This document shows positions 1 through 8,543 of a DNA stretch of 64,000 nucleotides, one piece after another. This DNA is from M3007 sp964621185 (GTDB lineage: Bacteria > Bacteroidota > Bacteroidia > Chitinophagales > Saprospiraceae). The notes under the pieces were generated by a model. The model was not told the DNA's origin and searched no databases. It was given only the letters and a program-made list of their open reading frames with translations. The stretch lies in NCBI GenBank assembly GCA_964621185.1, contig CAZULM010000010.1:1-64000 (forward strand). The letters run 5' to 3'. Each line of letters begins with the position of its first letter. The first letter of the stretch is position 1. Both the position numbers and the translations under genes were made by a program.

Positions 1-245
1 TTCTTTCAGTTCACCAGACTTTTCTTCGCCGCCAAAGGCGGCTGGATAGTTACAATTTTATTATATTTAAAAACTTTTGGTGCACAGGGGGGGGGGTAAT
101 GAAATTATAATCAATACATTATACATATAATATTATTACAATTATATTTTAAATTTTATTGTGACACTATCCCTCAACTTTAGAACCGCCTGCGTTTCCA
201 ATGAAAATGGCAAAATAGCCATGTACCAAATGCCGCCAGAACAAA
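1..245. other. AT-rich intergenic stretch with a hairpin and a G10 tract
   Basis: No gene is supported here. A perfect GCCGCC/GGCGGC hairpin with a 3-base loop lies near 29-43, and a run of ten G lies at 87-96. The rest is AT-rich spacer downstream of the minus-strand TPR protein. Confidence 0.6.
87..96. repeat. G10 homopolymer tract
   Basis: Ten consecutive G, followed by TAAT. On the minus strand it reads ATTA then C10 then TGTG, which resembles the C10 tract at 14526-14535. A minus-strand ATG at 126 reads into the tract, but in every frame the resulting peptide is under 40 residues, so no gene is claimed. Confidence 0.7.
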
Positions 246-2225
246 CTACTCCCCGCCCCCCAACACCCTCCCCCCTATCACCGCCCGCGACTGCTTCGCC
301 CGCTCATAATTTGGATCGAGCGCTAGCGCCTGATCCACGTCCGCAAGCGCTTCCTTGAATGCACCTGTGCTGTAATAGCTGTTGGCGCGGTTGGTCAGGA
401 TCATGGGCTTTAACCCGGGCGCTGCAATGTTCAGGGCAGCTGTGTAGTCTGCCAGGGACTCCTTGAAATTTTTATCGTTGTAATGCAGCAGGCCGCGGTT
501 CACCAATGCTTCCACATAATTGGGGTTCAGTTCGATGGCCTTGCTGTAATCGCTGATGGCCTGGGCGGGGTTTCCGCTGCGGTCGTTGGCAAAGGCCCTG
601 AAATACCAGGTTTCGGGCGCTTTGGGTTCCAGTTCGAGGCTTCGGCTAAGGTCGGGCAGGGCTTCGGTGAAGCGGCTGAGTATGGCTAAGCATTTGCCCC
701 GGTTGAAAAAGAGCTTTGGCGTCACGATGCCCGCTTCGATGGCTTTGGTAAAATCGTCGAGCGCCTCGGGTATCTTGTTGACGTTCAGGTATGCCTGCCC
801 GCGACCGTTGTAGGCTTCCACGTAGGTTTTGTCGAGTTCCAGCGCCTTGGAGTAATGGGCAATGCTTTTTTCAAATTTTGTGGCCAACAATTCGCTGTAG
901 CCCAAATTGCACTGGCAAAGCGCGGCATCGGGGGTTTTGTCCACGCAATTTTTGAACAGCGCTGTGCCGTCTTTCCACACCATCGACTGTCTCATGGTCT
1001 GTACTGCAAAAAACACGGCAACGCCCGACAACAAGCCATAGCGGACAACTGGCCATTTGATTTTTTCCACCAACAGCATGAGCAGCAGAAAAATGCCCAG
1101 GCTGGGCAGGTAGGCATAGCGGTCGTTGCGCATCTCTGCCGTGCCCACCGACACGATGGGCAGCATCAGGCACAGGGGCAGCACGTACATGCCCAGGCCC
1201 AGGATGGCTTCCCGCTGCCTGTCCCAGTTTTTGATGACCCACCAGGCCAGTAGCGCCAGCGCCGGCAGCGCAAGGTAGTAATCGGCCCGCCAGGCGCCGT
1301 CAATTTTCGTGAAGGGGTATAAAATGCTGAATCCGAAGGGAAACAGCAATTTCACCGGGTAAAAAAACAAGGTCTGGCTGATCATAAAAACGCGGTCCAC
1401 CGGAGAGAAGGACGCCATTCCGCCCACATTGTGGCCTTCTGCCGAGCGGGTGAGAAAGGTCAGCACGATCAGGGCAATGCTGAGCAGGAAGAAAGGCCAT
1501 TTGTTGGCAAAAGTGGAGAAACTGAGCTTCCCATTGCGCCACCAATCCAGCGCCACCAGCATCAGGGGCAAGGTGGCTGCCGCCGATTTTGACATCCCTG
1601 CCAGTAGGAAGGTCAGCAAGGCCAGCCAATAATACCTGTTCCCTTTGCCTTCCAGGTACGACCAAAAAACATGCAAAGTGACCAGGTAAAAACAGGAAAA
1701 CATCAAGGTACTCAGCGCCGACACCCAGCTCACCGCTTCGGCCAGCATCGGGTGCACGCCAAACAGGAGCGCCACAAAAAAAGCAGCCCAGGTTCGGTGC
1801 TGGATGCGCAACAGCAGCCGATAGGCCAGCACCACGTTCAACAGGTGTACGAGCAAACCCGCCACGTGGAAAGCGCCCGCTTTTTCCCCAAATACCTGAT
1901 AGATAAAAGTGTACAACAGGCTGGTCATGGGCACGTACATGCCTACGAGCTGCTCGCCAAAAATGCCCTTGAAGCTCGGGTTTTTCAGGTTTTGATTGTA
2001 CCAGATGGATTTGTCGTCATCAAATGCCACAAAATCATTGCCTAAGGAGCCGTAATACACTGCGGCCGTGGCAGCGAGCAGCACCAGCACCGGCAGCCAG
2101 GCATTGTCAAAAAAGGCAAAACCATTCCTTTCAGCCTGTGCCGGCGAAGGTGTTGCCTGCATTTTCTGTTCCTGCTTGCCGGTTTCCCGGTTCGCCGGCG
2201 CTTGTATTTTTTTCTTTTTAGACAT
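246..2225 (-). CDS. TMTC-like multi-pass membrane glycosyltransferase with C-terminal TPRs
   Basis: A 659-residue protein. A short basic cytoplasmic N-terminus leads into about ten membrane segments (roughly residues 40-410). The acidic first-loop motif FVAFDDDKSIW follows the first segment and is typical of GT-C fold mannosyl/O-glycosyltransferases of the TMTC type. Residues about 430-650 hold around six tetratricopeptide repeats. Such proteins are thought to transfer sugar from a polyprenyl-phosphate donor to proteins outside the membrane, with the TPRs binding substrate; that role is inferred here. It starts 4 bp after the mtgA stop on the same strand, so the two are probably co-transcribed, a cell-envelope pair. 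Confidence 0.75.
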   Translation of the reverse strand: MSKKKKIQAPANRETGKQEQKMQATPSPAQAERNGFAFFDNAWLPVLVLLAATAAVYYGSLGNDFVAFDDDKSIWYNQNLKNPSFKGIFGEQLVGMYVPMTSLLYTFIYQVFGEKAGAFHVAGLLVHLLNVVLAYRLLLRIQHRTWAAFFVALLFGVHPMLAEAVSWVSALSTLMFSCFYLVTLHVFWSYLEGKGNRYYWLALLTFLLAGMSKSAAATLPLMLVALDWWRNGKLSFSTFANKWPFFLLSIALIVLTFLTRSAEGHNVGGMASFSPVDRVFMISQTLFFYPVKLLFPFGFSILYPFTKIDGAWRADYYLALPALALLAWWVIKNWDRQREAILGLGMYVLPLCLMLPIVSVGTAEMRNDRYAYLPSLGIFLLLMLLVEKIKWPVVRYGLLSGVAVFFAVQTMRQSMVWKDGTALFKNCVDKTPDAALCQCNLGYSELLATKFEKSIAHYSKALELDKTYVEAYNGRGQAYLNVNKIPEALDDFTKAIEAGIVTPKLFFNRGKCLAILSRFTEALPDLSRSLELEPKAPETWYFRAFANDRSGNPAQAISDYSKAIELNPNYVEALVNRGLLHYNDKNFKESLADYTAALNIAAPGLKPMILTNRANSYYSTGAFKEALADVDQALALDPNYERAKQSRAVIGGRVLGGGE

Positions 2226-2229
2226 ATTA

Positions 2230-3081
2230 TTATTTCACCTTTTTCGGCGTATTCGGCTCCTCATAATCAATTTTCCCGCCCCACATCCGCATTTGGCCAA
2301 GCACCCATTGTTGGCGCTTGCGCACATCGGCGGAGGGGTTGTCCACCTTGTAAACCAGGGGGTTGGGCAGCACGGAGGCCAGCAGTGCCGCTTCCTGGCG
2401 GTTGATATCTTTGGCGGCTTTTCCGAAAAAATGCCGGGCCGCTGCTTCGGCGCCGTAGATGCCGTCTCCAAATTCGATGCTGTTGAGGTAGGCCGTCATG
2501 ATGCGCTCTTTGCTCCAGACGGTTTCGATCAGGAACGTAAAGTACACTTCAAAGCCTTTGCGCAGCCAGGACCGGGTGGGCCAGAGGAACACGTTTTTGG
2601 CAGTTTGCTGGCTGATGGTGCTGGCTCCTTTTTTGCGCTTGTGGGTTTTGTTGAATTTGTAGGCTTTTTCTATCGCCTCAAAATCGAAGCCTTCATGTTC
2701 CAGAAAATCCTGGTCTTCGGCACACACCACGGCCAGTTGCAGGTGCGGGGAAAGCTCCTGGAAAGAAACCCAATCGTGGCGCAGGCGCACATCGCGGCTT
2801 GAATCCCAGGATTGTTCCCAGCAGCGCTTGAGCATCAATGGGGTGAGCGGCACGGGCAAAAATGCGTACAACAGCGTCATGCCGATGCTGAGGCCGAAAA
2901 ACCACAAGGTCAGTTTGAGCAGCAATCGCCTGAAATACAGCCCCCATTGCAGCCTGCCAAAAGCATCCTGCGGGACGGTTCGGTACCAACGTCGGAGTAT
3001 GCGGGCAAAGAAATTCAAGCTAATTTTTTTTAAGGTAAAAACTGGACTCTGGACAAAGGGCAAGAAACGCAGTTTTGGCAC
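2230..3081 (-). CDS. mtgA: Monofunctional biosynthetic peptidoglycan transglycosylase
   Basis: A glycosyltransferase family 51 enzyme that polymerises lipid II into glycan strands at the outer face of the inner membrane. One N-terminal membrane anchor (LTLWFFGLSIGMTLLYAFL) precedes the catalytic domain. The catalytic glutamate motif EDQDFLEHEGFD and the second block KGASTISQQTAKN are intact, and there is no penicillin-binding domain, so this is the stand-alone form. The reading frame opens with GTG at 3081; an in-frame TTG at 3018 is an alternative, and no ATG precedes the membrane helix. The TMTC-like gene follows 4 bp downstream. Confidence 0.9.
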   Translation of the reverse strand: MPKLRFLPFVQSPVFTLKKISLNFFARILRRWYRTVPQDAFGRLQWGLYFRRLLLKLTLWFFGLSIGMTLLYAFLPVPLTPLMLKRCWEQSWDSSRDVRLRHDWVSFQELSPHLQLAVVCAEDQDFLEHEGFDFEAIEKAYKFNKTHKRKKGASTISQQTAKNVFLWPTRSWLRKGFEVYFTFLIETVWSKERIMTAYLNSIEFGDGIYGAEAAARHFFGKAAKDINRQEAALLASVLPNPLVYKVDNPSADVRKRQQWVLGQMRMWGGKIDYEEPNTPKKVK

Positions 3082-3165
3082 AAAAACCCAAAAAATTCTG
3101 ACAACAAAATCCGGCCCATCGTTTCCCAGGCAAAATTAGGAGACCTTTTTTCGAAATTCAGCAAT

Positions 3166-3252
3166 TATACTATGATTCGCTTGATTTTTGTGATTGAGTA
3201 TGCTTGATTCAAGTGGTGCTCAATTGATTACAAAGATCGGCATGTACAAAAC
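3166..3252. repeat. Dispersed repeat, internal-segment copy
   Basis: About 87 bp beginning TATACTATGATTCGC and containing TTTTTGTGATTGAGT and GATTACAAAGATCG. It closely matches 27499-27587, and the following 180 bp also resemble the sequence after that copy. It lies upstream of mtgA and looks like a degenerate copy of a short interspersed element. Confidence 0.7.
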
Positions 3253-3311
3253 CACGCGGCGTGAGGTATATTGTAACCATCCAGCCAACCAGGGCCGCGG
3301 TTTCCCAGTTT

Positions 3312-3433
3312 CCTTGGTTGTCCTTCTGTAAGAATCCGTCCACGCAAAAAGGGAAAAGGATGCCGAAATGTTGCCACATTTGTACTTTCAGCGCACTTTG
3401 CTTGGACGGATTCTTACAGAAGGACAACCAAGG
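3312..3433. repeat. 31-bp perfect inverted repeat
   Basis: The left arm 3312-3342 (begins CCTTGGTTGTCC) is the exact reverse complement of the right arm 3403-3433 (ends GGACAACCAAGG), around a 60-bp loop. No transposase is encoded. It may be a MITE-like remnant or a stable RNA hairpin. A 72-codon minus-strand frame runs through it but is low-quality and not called. Confidence 0.85.
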
Positions 3434-3536
3434 TTAAGGAAAGTGTGCTGCCAGGGTGAGTGGCTGGACAGTTGCAAAATATTTCATCCTTTGGCCGCGT
3501 TTTTTGCCAGACCTTCGTTCAAGAGTTTAGCCCAAT

Positions 3537-3638
3537 TATAGTCAACGCAAATTGGCGGTAAAAACCGTGATCGCATAATCATTTGAAAATCAGATATTTT
3601 TAACTACTCAAATCATCCAAAATCACTTTAATCATAGT
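3537..3638 (+). repeat. Dispersed ~100-bp repeat, copy d
   Basis: It begins TATAGTCAACGCAAA and ends CATCCAAAATCACTTTAATCATAG. The same two ends occur inverted at 42915-43017, and the first end is shared with 44163-44262, 62391-62520 and (inverted) 27464-27657. Its right end is the unit of the tandem array that continues past the gap. Confidence 0.75.
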
Positions 3639-3738
3639 NNNNNNNNNNNNNNNNNNNNNNNNNNNNNNNNNNNNNNNNNNNNNNNNNNNNNNNNNNNNNN
3701 NNNNNNNNNNNNNNNNNNNNNNNNNNNNNNNNNNNNNN
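3639..3738. other. Assembly gap (100 N)
   Basis: Exactly 100 N, presumably a placeholder. Both flanks are copies of the same 54-bp tandem unit, so the gap probably hides more copies. Confidence 0.95.
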
Positions 3739-3846
3739 ATGCAATCAAGCTTTTTTTTCACTCAAATCATCCAAAATCACTTTAATCATAGTATGCAATC
3801 AAGCTTTTTTTTCACTCAAATCATCCAAAATCACTTTAATCATAGT
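3739..3846 (+). repeat. 54-bp tandem repeat array bordering the gap
   Basis: Two identical 54-bp units (3739-3792 and 3793-3846), each beginning ATGCAATCAAGC and ending TTTAATCATAGT. The last 33 bp of the unit also lie left of the gap (3606-3638). The array ends 2 bp before the ATG of the next gene. Confidence 0.9.
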
Positions 3847-3848
3847 AA

Positions 3849-4151
3849 ATGAAGCAATCGAAAAAGCCTGTCGCACTCAGCAGTGCGCTCGAACAGTTGG
3901 CCGCGGAAGGCTACCATATTGCAGATGAGCACAATTTTTTTGAACAACCCGAGGCGTCGTCTGCCGATACCGAAGACTGGAAATTGGACCTCGTGCAGCC
4001 CGCAAAAGAAGATGGACGAAACGCAATGGTCATCGCCGTTTCCAGTGCCAGCCGCCGCTTGAAAGTGGTGTTTGTGGAGTACTTTCTCTCCATGGCCGAC
4101 TTCTGGCCAACAGATTTATTGCAAAAACTTTTCCCAAAAAGCAAACAGTAA
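3849..4151 (+). CDS. Hypothetical protein, 100 residues
   Basis: I do not recognise the family. The product is about 100 residues, acidic in its first half (ALEQLAAEGYHIADEHNFFE) with a hydrophobic strand-rich middle (AMVIAVSSASRRLKVVFVEY). It has no signal peptide, membrane helix or cysteine. The ATG lies 2 bp after a 54-bp tandem repeat array, and ribA follows 24 bp downstream on the same strand, so the two may be co-transcribed. Codon use resembles that of its neighbours, which supports a real gene. Confidence 0.5.
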   Translation: MKQSKKPVALSSALEQLAAEGYHIADEHNFFEQPEASSADTEDWKLDLVQPAKEDGRNAMVIAVSSASRRLKVVFVEYFLSMADFWPTDLLQKLFPKSKQ

Positions 4152-4175
4152 GGCCATTACGTTGTTTTTTCGCGT

Positions 4176-4760
4176 ATGCAACGACAAGCCGAAGCGCCCA
4201 TCCCCTCTCAACACGGCCTATTTACCATGCTGGCATATTCCGACAAAGCATCGGACCGTATGCCCCATATCGCTTTGCTGGCCGAAGGGTTTGACCCAAG
4301 CAAACCCGTTCCGGTCAGAATCCATTCAGAATGTATGACGGGCGACGTTTTTGGCTCGCGCCGCTGCGATTGCGGGGAGCAATTAGAAGCCTCCCTGCGC
4401 ATTGCAGCCGAAAAGGGGGGGGTCGTCATTTACCTGCGGCAGGAAGGGCGCGGCATTGGCCTCATCAACAAACTGAAAGCCTACAAGCTCCAGGATGTGG
4501 GCCTGAACACCGCCGAAGCGAACACCCACCTCGGATTTGATGTGGATGCCCGCCAGTACGATGCAGCGGTATGCATCTTGCTTGATTTGGGCATTCGGGA
4601 AATAGAGCTTATCACGAACAACCCCGCCAAAGTGGAGGCCATGCGGCGCTCGCCGATTAAAGTCCAGGGCCGCATCCCCATTGTGATCGCCCCGCAAGCC
4701 GACAGCCGCGATTACCTGGAAACCAAAAAGAACCTGATGGGGCATTTCCTGGATCTGTGA
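4176..4760 (+). CDS. ribA: GTP cyclohydrolase II
   Basis: Catalyses the first committed step of riboflavin synthesis, converting GTP to a diaminopyrimidine with loss of formate and pyrophosphate, in the cytoplasm. The zinc site CMTGDVFGSRRCDCGEQ shows the three conserved cysteines, followed by the GTP-binding motif LRQEGRGIGL and a conserved NNPAKVEA segment. At 194 residues it is the stand-alone domain rather than the RibBA fusion common in bacteria. The frame contains a run of eight G (around 4415-4422) that keeps the reading frame. No other riboflavin gene is nearby. Confidence 0.93.
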   Translation: MQRQAEAPIPSQHGLFTMLAYSDKASDRMPHIALLAEGFDPSKPVPVRIHSECMTGDVFGSRRCDCGEQLEASLRIAAEKGGVVIYLRQEGRGIGLINKLKAYKLQDVGLNTAEANTHLGFDVDARQYDAAVCILLDLGIREIELITNNPAKVEAMRRSPIKVQGRIPIVIAPQADSRDYLETKKNLMGHFLDL

Positions 4761-4809
4761 TCTTTGAGCTGCTGCCCGATGCGGCACGATCGGCTTGTTT
4801 GCCGTATCC

Positions 4810-6084
4810 TTAATGGCACAGATTGTATTGCAGCATATACACCGCACAACCCGAGAAATAGCCCAGCACCGCCAGCAGGGAAATGCGCTTTAAATACCAA
4901 ATAAAGTCGATTTTCTCCATGCCCATCGCCGCCACGCCGGCTGCCGACCCGATGATAAGGGCGCTGCCGCCTGTCCCGGTGGCGTAGGCCAAAAATGACC
5001 AGAAATAACTGTCTTGCGGAAATTCTGCCATGGTGTACATGCCCTGGGCTGCTGCCACCAGCGGCACATTGTCCACCACCGAAGAGAGCAAGCCAATGGT
5101 CATAACGATGGCCGATTCGTTGCCCAGCAATTCCGTTAGTGCATTGGCTAGCAAGCGCAATTGTCCGGTCGATTGCAGCGCCGCGATGCTGAGCAATATC
5201 CCGAGAAAGAAAAGGATGCTGGGCGTGTCTATTTTCTGGAGGGCATGGCCAACAGTGAGTTTGCCTTTTTCAGCTGTATCCTTTCTGCTGTGAATCATCT
5301 CGGTCAGCACCCACATGACCCCCAGGCCAAACAAAATGGCCATGAAAGGCGGCAGGTGGGTGATGGTTTTGAAAACCGGCACAAACAACAGCGACCCAAT
5401 ACCTATGCCAAATACGGCATTGCGCTCAAATGGGGTGGAGTTTGAGGCTGTTGCCCTGATTTTTGGCGGCTTTATCGTCCCTTTTATCCGAAAAGAAATA
5501 TAAACCAGGGGCACCACCATGCAAAAAACGGATGCCAGAAATACTTGCAAAATGATGTTGAGCACCGTTATCTGCCCGCCGATCCAGAGCATGGTCGTGG
5601 TGACGTCGCCCATGGGCGACCAGGCGCCGCCGGCATTGGCGGCAATAACCACTACCCCAATGAAGAACAGCCGCATTTCCCTTTCCGCAATTATTTTCCG
5701 CATCAAGGATACCATCACAATGGTGGTGGTGAGGTTGTCCAGTATGGCCGACAGGAAAAAAGTCAGGATACCGATCATCCAGAGCAGTTTTACGGGGTTT
5801 TCTGTCTTTATCCTGTCTGTAATGATCTGAAAACCATCATGCGCATCGATAAGCTCCACGATGGTCATGGCGCCCAGCAGGAAGAACAAAATGCCTGAAA
5901 TATCGCCCAGATGTTCCATCAGCTGGTGGGTGACTTCATGCTTGTCGGGTTGGTGCATGATGTAAATGGCCCAACAAATAGTGCCTGTGAGCATCGCGCT
6001 GGCTGCTTTGTCAATTTTGATGGGATGTTCAAAGGCGATGGCGAGATAGCCGATGATGAATGTCAGGATTATTGTTAGTTCCAT
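4810..6084 (-). CDS. nhaD: NhaD-type Na+/H+ antiporter
   Basis: A 424-residue integral membrane protein with about eleven or twelve hydrophobic segments spread over its whole length. Conserved pieces include FFLLGAMTIVELIDAHDGFQ, LDNLTTTIVMVSLM with the polar N-TTT stretch, and GGAWSPMGDVTTTMLW, which match the NhaD/ArsB ion-transporter fold. The family exports sodium or lithium in exchange for protons for pH and salt homeostasis. The gene is monocistronic as far as can be seen and is convergent with ribA. The likely capnine operon ends upstream of it across a hairpin. Confidence 0.88.
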   Translation of the reverse strand: MELTIILTFIIGYLAIAFEHPIKIDKAASAMLTGTICWAIYIMHQPDKHEVTHQLMEHLGDISGILFFLLGAMTIVELIDAHDGFQIITDRIKTENPVKLLWMIGILTFFLSAILDNLTTTIVMVSLMRKIIAEREMRLFFIGVVVIAANAGGAWSPMGDVTTTMLWIGGQITVLNIILQVFLASVFCMVVPLVYISFRIKGTIKPPKIRATASNSTPFERNAVFGIGIGSLLFVPVFKTITHLPPFMAILFGLGVMWVLTEMIHSRKDTAEKGKLTVGHALQKIDTPSILFFLGILLSIAALQSTGQLRLLANALTELLGNESAIVMTIGLLSSVVDNVPLVAAAQGMYTMAEFPQDSYFWSFLAYATGTGGSALIIGSAAGVAAMGMEKIDFIWYLKRISLLAVLGYFSGCAVYMLQYNLCH

Positions 6085-6107
6085 AGTTTTATATCAATAA
6101 AATGTAT

Positions 6108-6141
6108 AACGCCGACCCTGGATAATCCCAAGATCGGCGTT
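6108..6141 (-). terminator. Hairpin between the PLP operon and nhaD
   Basis: AACGCCGA (6108-6115) pairs with TCGGCGTT (6134-6141) across an 18-base loop. On the minus strand it follows the aminotransferase-like gene and is succeeded by an A/T-rich run, as expected of a terminator, though the loop is large. Confidence 0.5.
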
Positions 6142-6172
6142 AATGGTGGAAATGGGTAAAAAATTTAGCCGA

Positions 6173-7417
6173 TCAGACGAGCACTTCGGGTACAAACTGT
6201 TTGTAAATGCCGGCCTCCATTTTTTCACGCACTGCGGAGAAGGCGTCCAGCGTGATCTGAATGTCTTCTTCGGTATGTTCCGAAGTAGGTATCAGGCGCA
6301 GGATGATCATGCCTTTCGGGATTACCGGGTACACCACGATGGAGCAGAAAACGCCGTGGTTTTCGCGCATGTCTTTAACGAGCGCCATCGCTTCCTCCAC
6401 TTCTCCGTGCATGTACACGGGCGTAACGCAAGTGTTGGTATCGCCGATGTCGAAGCCGCGTTCCTTGAGGCCGCCTTGCAGCAGCCGAACGTTGTGCCAA
6501 AGTTTTTCCCGCAGTTCCGGATGGGTGCGCAGCAGTTCGAAGCGCTTGTGCAGTCCTTCTACCAGGGGCATGGGCAGTGATTTGGCAAAAATCTGGGAGC
6601 GCATGTTGTATTTGAGGAACTGGATGATTTCCGGGCGGGCCGCGATAAAGCCGCCGATCAGTGCCATACTTTTGGCGAAGGTGCTGAAATACACGTCGAT
6701 ATCTTCCGAAACGCCTTGTTCCTCGGCGGCGCCTGCGCCGTTTTTACCCAACATCCCAAATCCATGGGCATCGTCGATAAAGAGGCGGAAACCGTAATGT
6801 TCTTTCATGGCGCATATTTCGCGCAATTTGCCCTGGTCGCCGCGCATGCCGAACACGCCTTCCGTAATCACCAGGATGCCGCCTTCGGTGCCGTCGGTGA
6901 GGCGTTTGGCGCGGTCGAGGCATTTTTTGAGGCTGTCCATGTCGTTGTGGGTAAACGCGAATCGCTTGCCCATGTGCATGCGCACGGCATCCACGATGCA
7001 GGCATGGCTTTCTGCATCGTAAACGACCACATCGTGCCGGCTCAGCAGGGTATCGATGGCAGACAGTACGCCTTGGTAGCCATAGTTCACCAAAAGGCCG
7101 GCTTCTTTGCCGACGTAATTGGCCAGGCCTGTTTCCAGTTTTTGGTGCAGGCTGGTTTCGCCCGACATCATGCGCGCGCCCATTGGATAGGCAAGGCCCC
7201 AACGGGCTGCTCCTTCAGCGTCTGCTTTGCGCACTTCGGGGTGGTTGGCAAGGCCGAGATAGTTGTTGATGCTCCAACACACCATTTCCTTGCCTTTGAA
7301 TGTCATGCGGTTGCCCAGTTCCCCTTCCAGTTGCGGGAACATGTAGTACCCTTCGGCCACTTCGGCATATTTGCCCAAAGGTCCCGCCTGTTTTAAAATA
7401 CGATCGAATAAATCCAT
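6173..7417 (-). CDS. Alpha-oxoamine synthase (PLP), probable cysteate C-fatty acyltransferase
   Basis: A PLP-dependent enzyme of the 2-amino-3-ketobutyrate CoA ligase/serine palmitoyltransferase family. These condense an amino acid with an acyl thioester and release CO2. Residues seen are the GARMMSGET substrate loop, NYGYQGV, FIDDAHGFGMLG and the PLP lysine in FSTFAKSMALIGGFIA; length 414 is normal. The gene lies 66 bp downstream of a cysteine-synthase-like gene on the same strand. In Bacteroidota a cysteate synthase (CapA) and a cysteate acyltransferase (CapB) begin capnine synthesis, so the pair suggests a CapB-type role. Alternatives are serine palmitoyltransferase or threonine-pathway Kbl, since a threonine dehydrogenase lies at 34245, though far away. 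Confidence 0.7.
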   Translation of the reverse strand: MDLFDRILKQAGPLGKYAEVAEGYYMFPQLEGELGNRMTFKGKEMVCWSINNYLGLANHPEVRKADAEGAARWGLAYPMGARMMSGETSLHQKLETGLANYVGKEAGLLVNYGYQGVLSAIDTLLSRHDVVVYDAESHACIVDAVRMHMGKRFAFTHNDMDSLKKCLDRAKRLTDGTEGGILVITEGVFGMRGDQGKLREICAMKEHYGFRLFIDDAHGFGMLGKNGAGAAEEQGVSEDIDVYFSTFAKSMALIGGFIAARPEIIQFLKYNMRSQIFAKSLPMPLVEGLHKRFELLRTHPELREKLWHNVRLLQGGLKERGFDIGDTNTCVTPVYMHGEVEEAMALVKDMRENHGVFCSIVVYPVIPKGMIILRLIPTSEHTEEDIQITLDAFSAVREKMEAGIYKQFVPEVLV

Positions 7418-7483
7418 TTATCTTGAAAAATGTTAGTAAGGCATTAAAAACACCTGTTGTGTTTTGAGGCTTTAAATGATTAC

Positions 7484-8488
7484 CTACCCAATTTTTTCCA
7501 GCGTGTTCTCTGCTTCCATAAACCCTTGTTCTACCATCCATTTGTCGGAGAAGAACTTGGTCACATATTTGGAGCCATGGTCGGAGAAGAGCAGCACGAC
7601 CACGTCGTTTTCGGTCAATTCGTCCTGAATAAGCTCTAATGCCTGTAGGGCCGCACCGCTGGAATACCCAACCATCATGCCTTCCATGCGGGCCAGTTCG
7701 CGGGCGCGCAAGGCGCTGTCTTTGTCGGTCACCTTTACAAATTTGTCGATGAGCTCAAAGTCCATATTGGCCGGGATGATGTTTTTCCCGGTGCCTTCAA
7801 TGCGGTATGGGTAGCTTTCTTTTTCGTCGTAAATGCCCGTCTCGTGGTATTTTTTCAAGACCGAGCCGTAGGCATCTACCCCGATGATCTTCAAATCGGG
7901 GTTTTGTTCCCGGAGGTAGCGGCCCGTGCCGGAAACGGTACCGCCGGTGCTGGTGCTGCCGATAAGCCAGGTGACGCGACCCTGGGTTTGCTCCCATATC
8001 TCCGGGCCAGTGCTCAGATAGTGGGCCTCGCCGTTCTCCGGGTTGAAGTTTTGATTGATGTAATAGGCGCCGGGGATTTCAGATGCCAGCTTCTCTGCCA
8101 TCTTGTAGTAGGAGTTCGGGTCTTTTGGTTTTGCCTCTTGCGGGCAAAGGATCACTTCTGCCCCCATAGCACGCAGGTTGTTCAGCTTGTCTTCAGAAAT
8201 TTTGCTGGTGACGGTGAGCACGCATTTGTATCCCTTGATGGCGGCGACCATGGCAAGGCTGAAGCCGGTATTGCCGCTGGTAGCATCCACGACCGTGCCG
8301 CCCGGTTTGAGCTTGCCCAGGCGTTCGGCCCGTTCAATCATATGCAACGCGATGCGATCCTTGGCGCTCAGCCCTGGGTTGAACGCCTCCACCTTGGCAT
8401 AAACCGTGGCGGGTATGTGCATTACAATGTTGTTGAGACGAATGAGCGGGGTCTTGCCAATCGTTTCGAGGATGTTGTTGAAAACCAT
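7484..8488 (-). CDS. Cysteine-synthase-family PLP enzyme, probable cysteate synthase
   Basis: A fold-type II beta-family PLP enzyme. Visible are the PLP lysine in NPGLSAKDRIA, the substrate loop TSGNTGFS, the phosphate loop GSTSTGGTVSGTG and the ring-contacting serine in YSSGAALQA. The lysine motif departs from the usual CysK form NPGGSVKDR, arguing for a different substrate. Cysteate synthase (CapA-type), which joins sulfite to O-phosphoserine, is a good fit because an alpha-oxoamine synthase follows; plain cysteine synthase remains possible. The ATG at 8488 is preferred over an upstream in-frame ATG at 8557: it gives a family-typical N-terminus (MVFNNILETIGKTPLIRL), and a -7 box lies between the two. 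Confidence 0.75.
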   Translation of the reverse strand: MVFNNILETIGKTPLIRLNNIVMHIPATVYAKVEAFNPGLSAKDRIALHMIERAERLGKLKPGGTVVDATSGNTGFSLAMVAAIKGYKCVLTVTSKISEDKLNNLRAMGAEVILCPQEAKPKDPNSYYKMAEKLASEIPGAYYINQNFNPENGEAHYLSTGPEIWEQTQGRVTWLIGSTSTGGTVSGTGRYLREQNPDLKIIGVDAYGSVLKKYHETGIYDEKESYPYRIEGTGKNIIPANMDFELIDKFVKVTDKDSALRARELARMEGMMVGYSSGAALQALELIQDELTENDVVVLLFSDHGSKYVTKFFSDKWMVEQGFMEAENTLEKIG

Positions 8489-8543
8489 ACTCTGAGAACT
8501 TTTTAGAGATGAGGGAGTCTGCAGTAGAGGGGAAAATCTGGCA

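Noticed and set aside
3209..3427. A 72-codon minus-strand reading frame
   Set aside because: It spans the 31-bp inverted repeat and has unusual composition; it looks like a by-product of the repeat.
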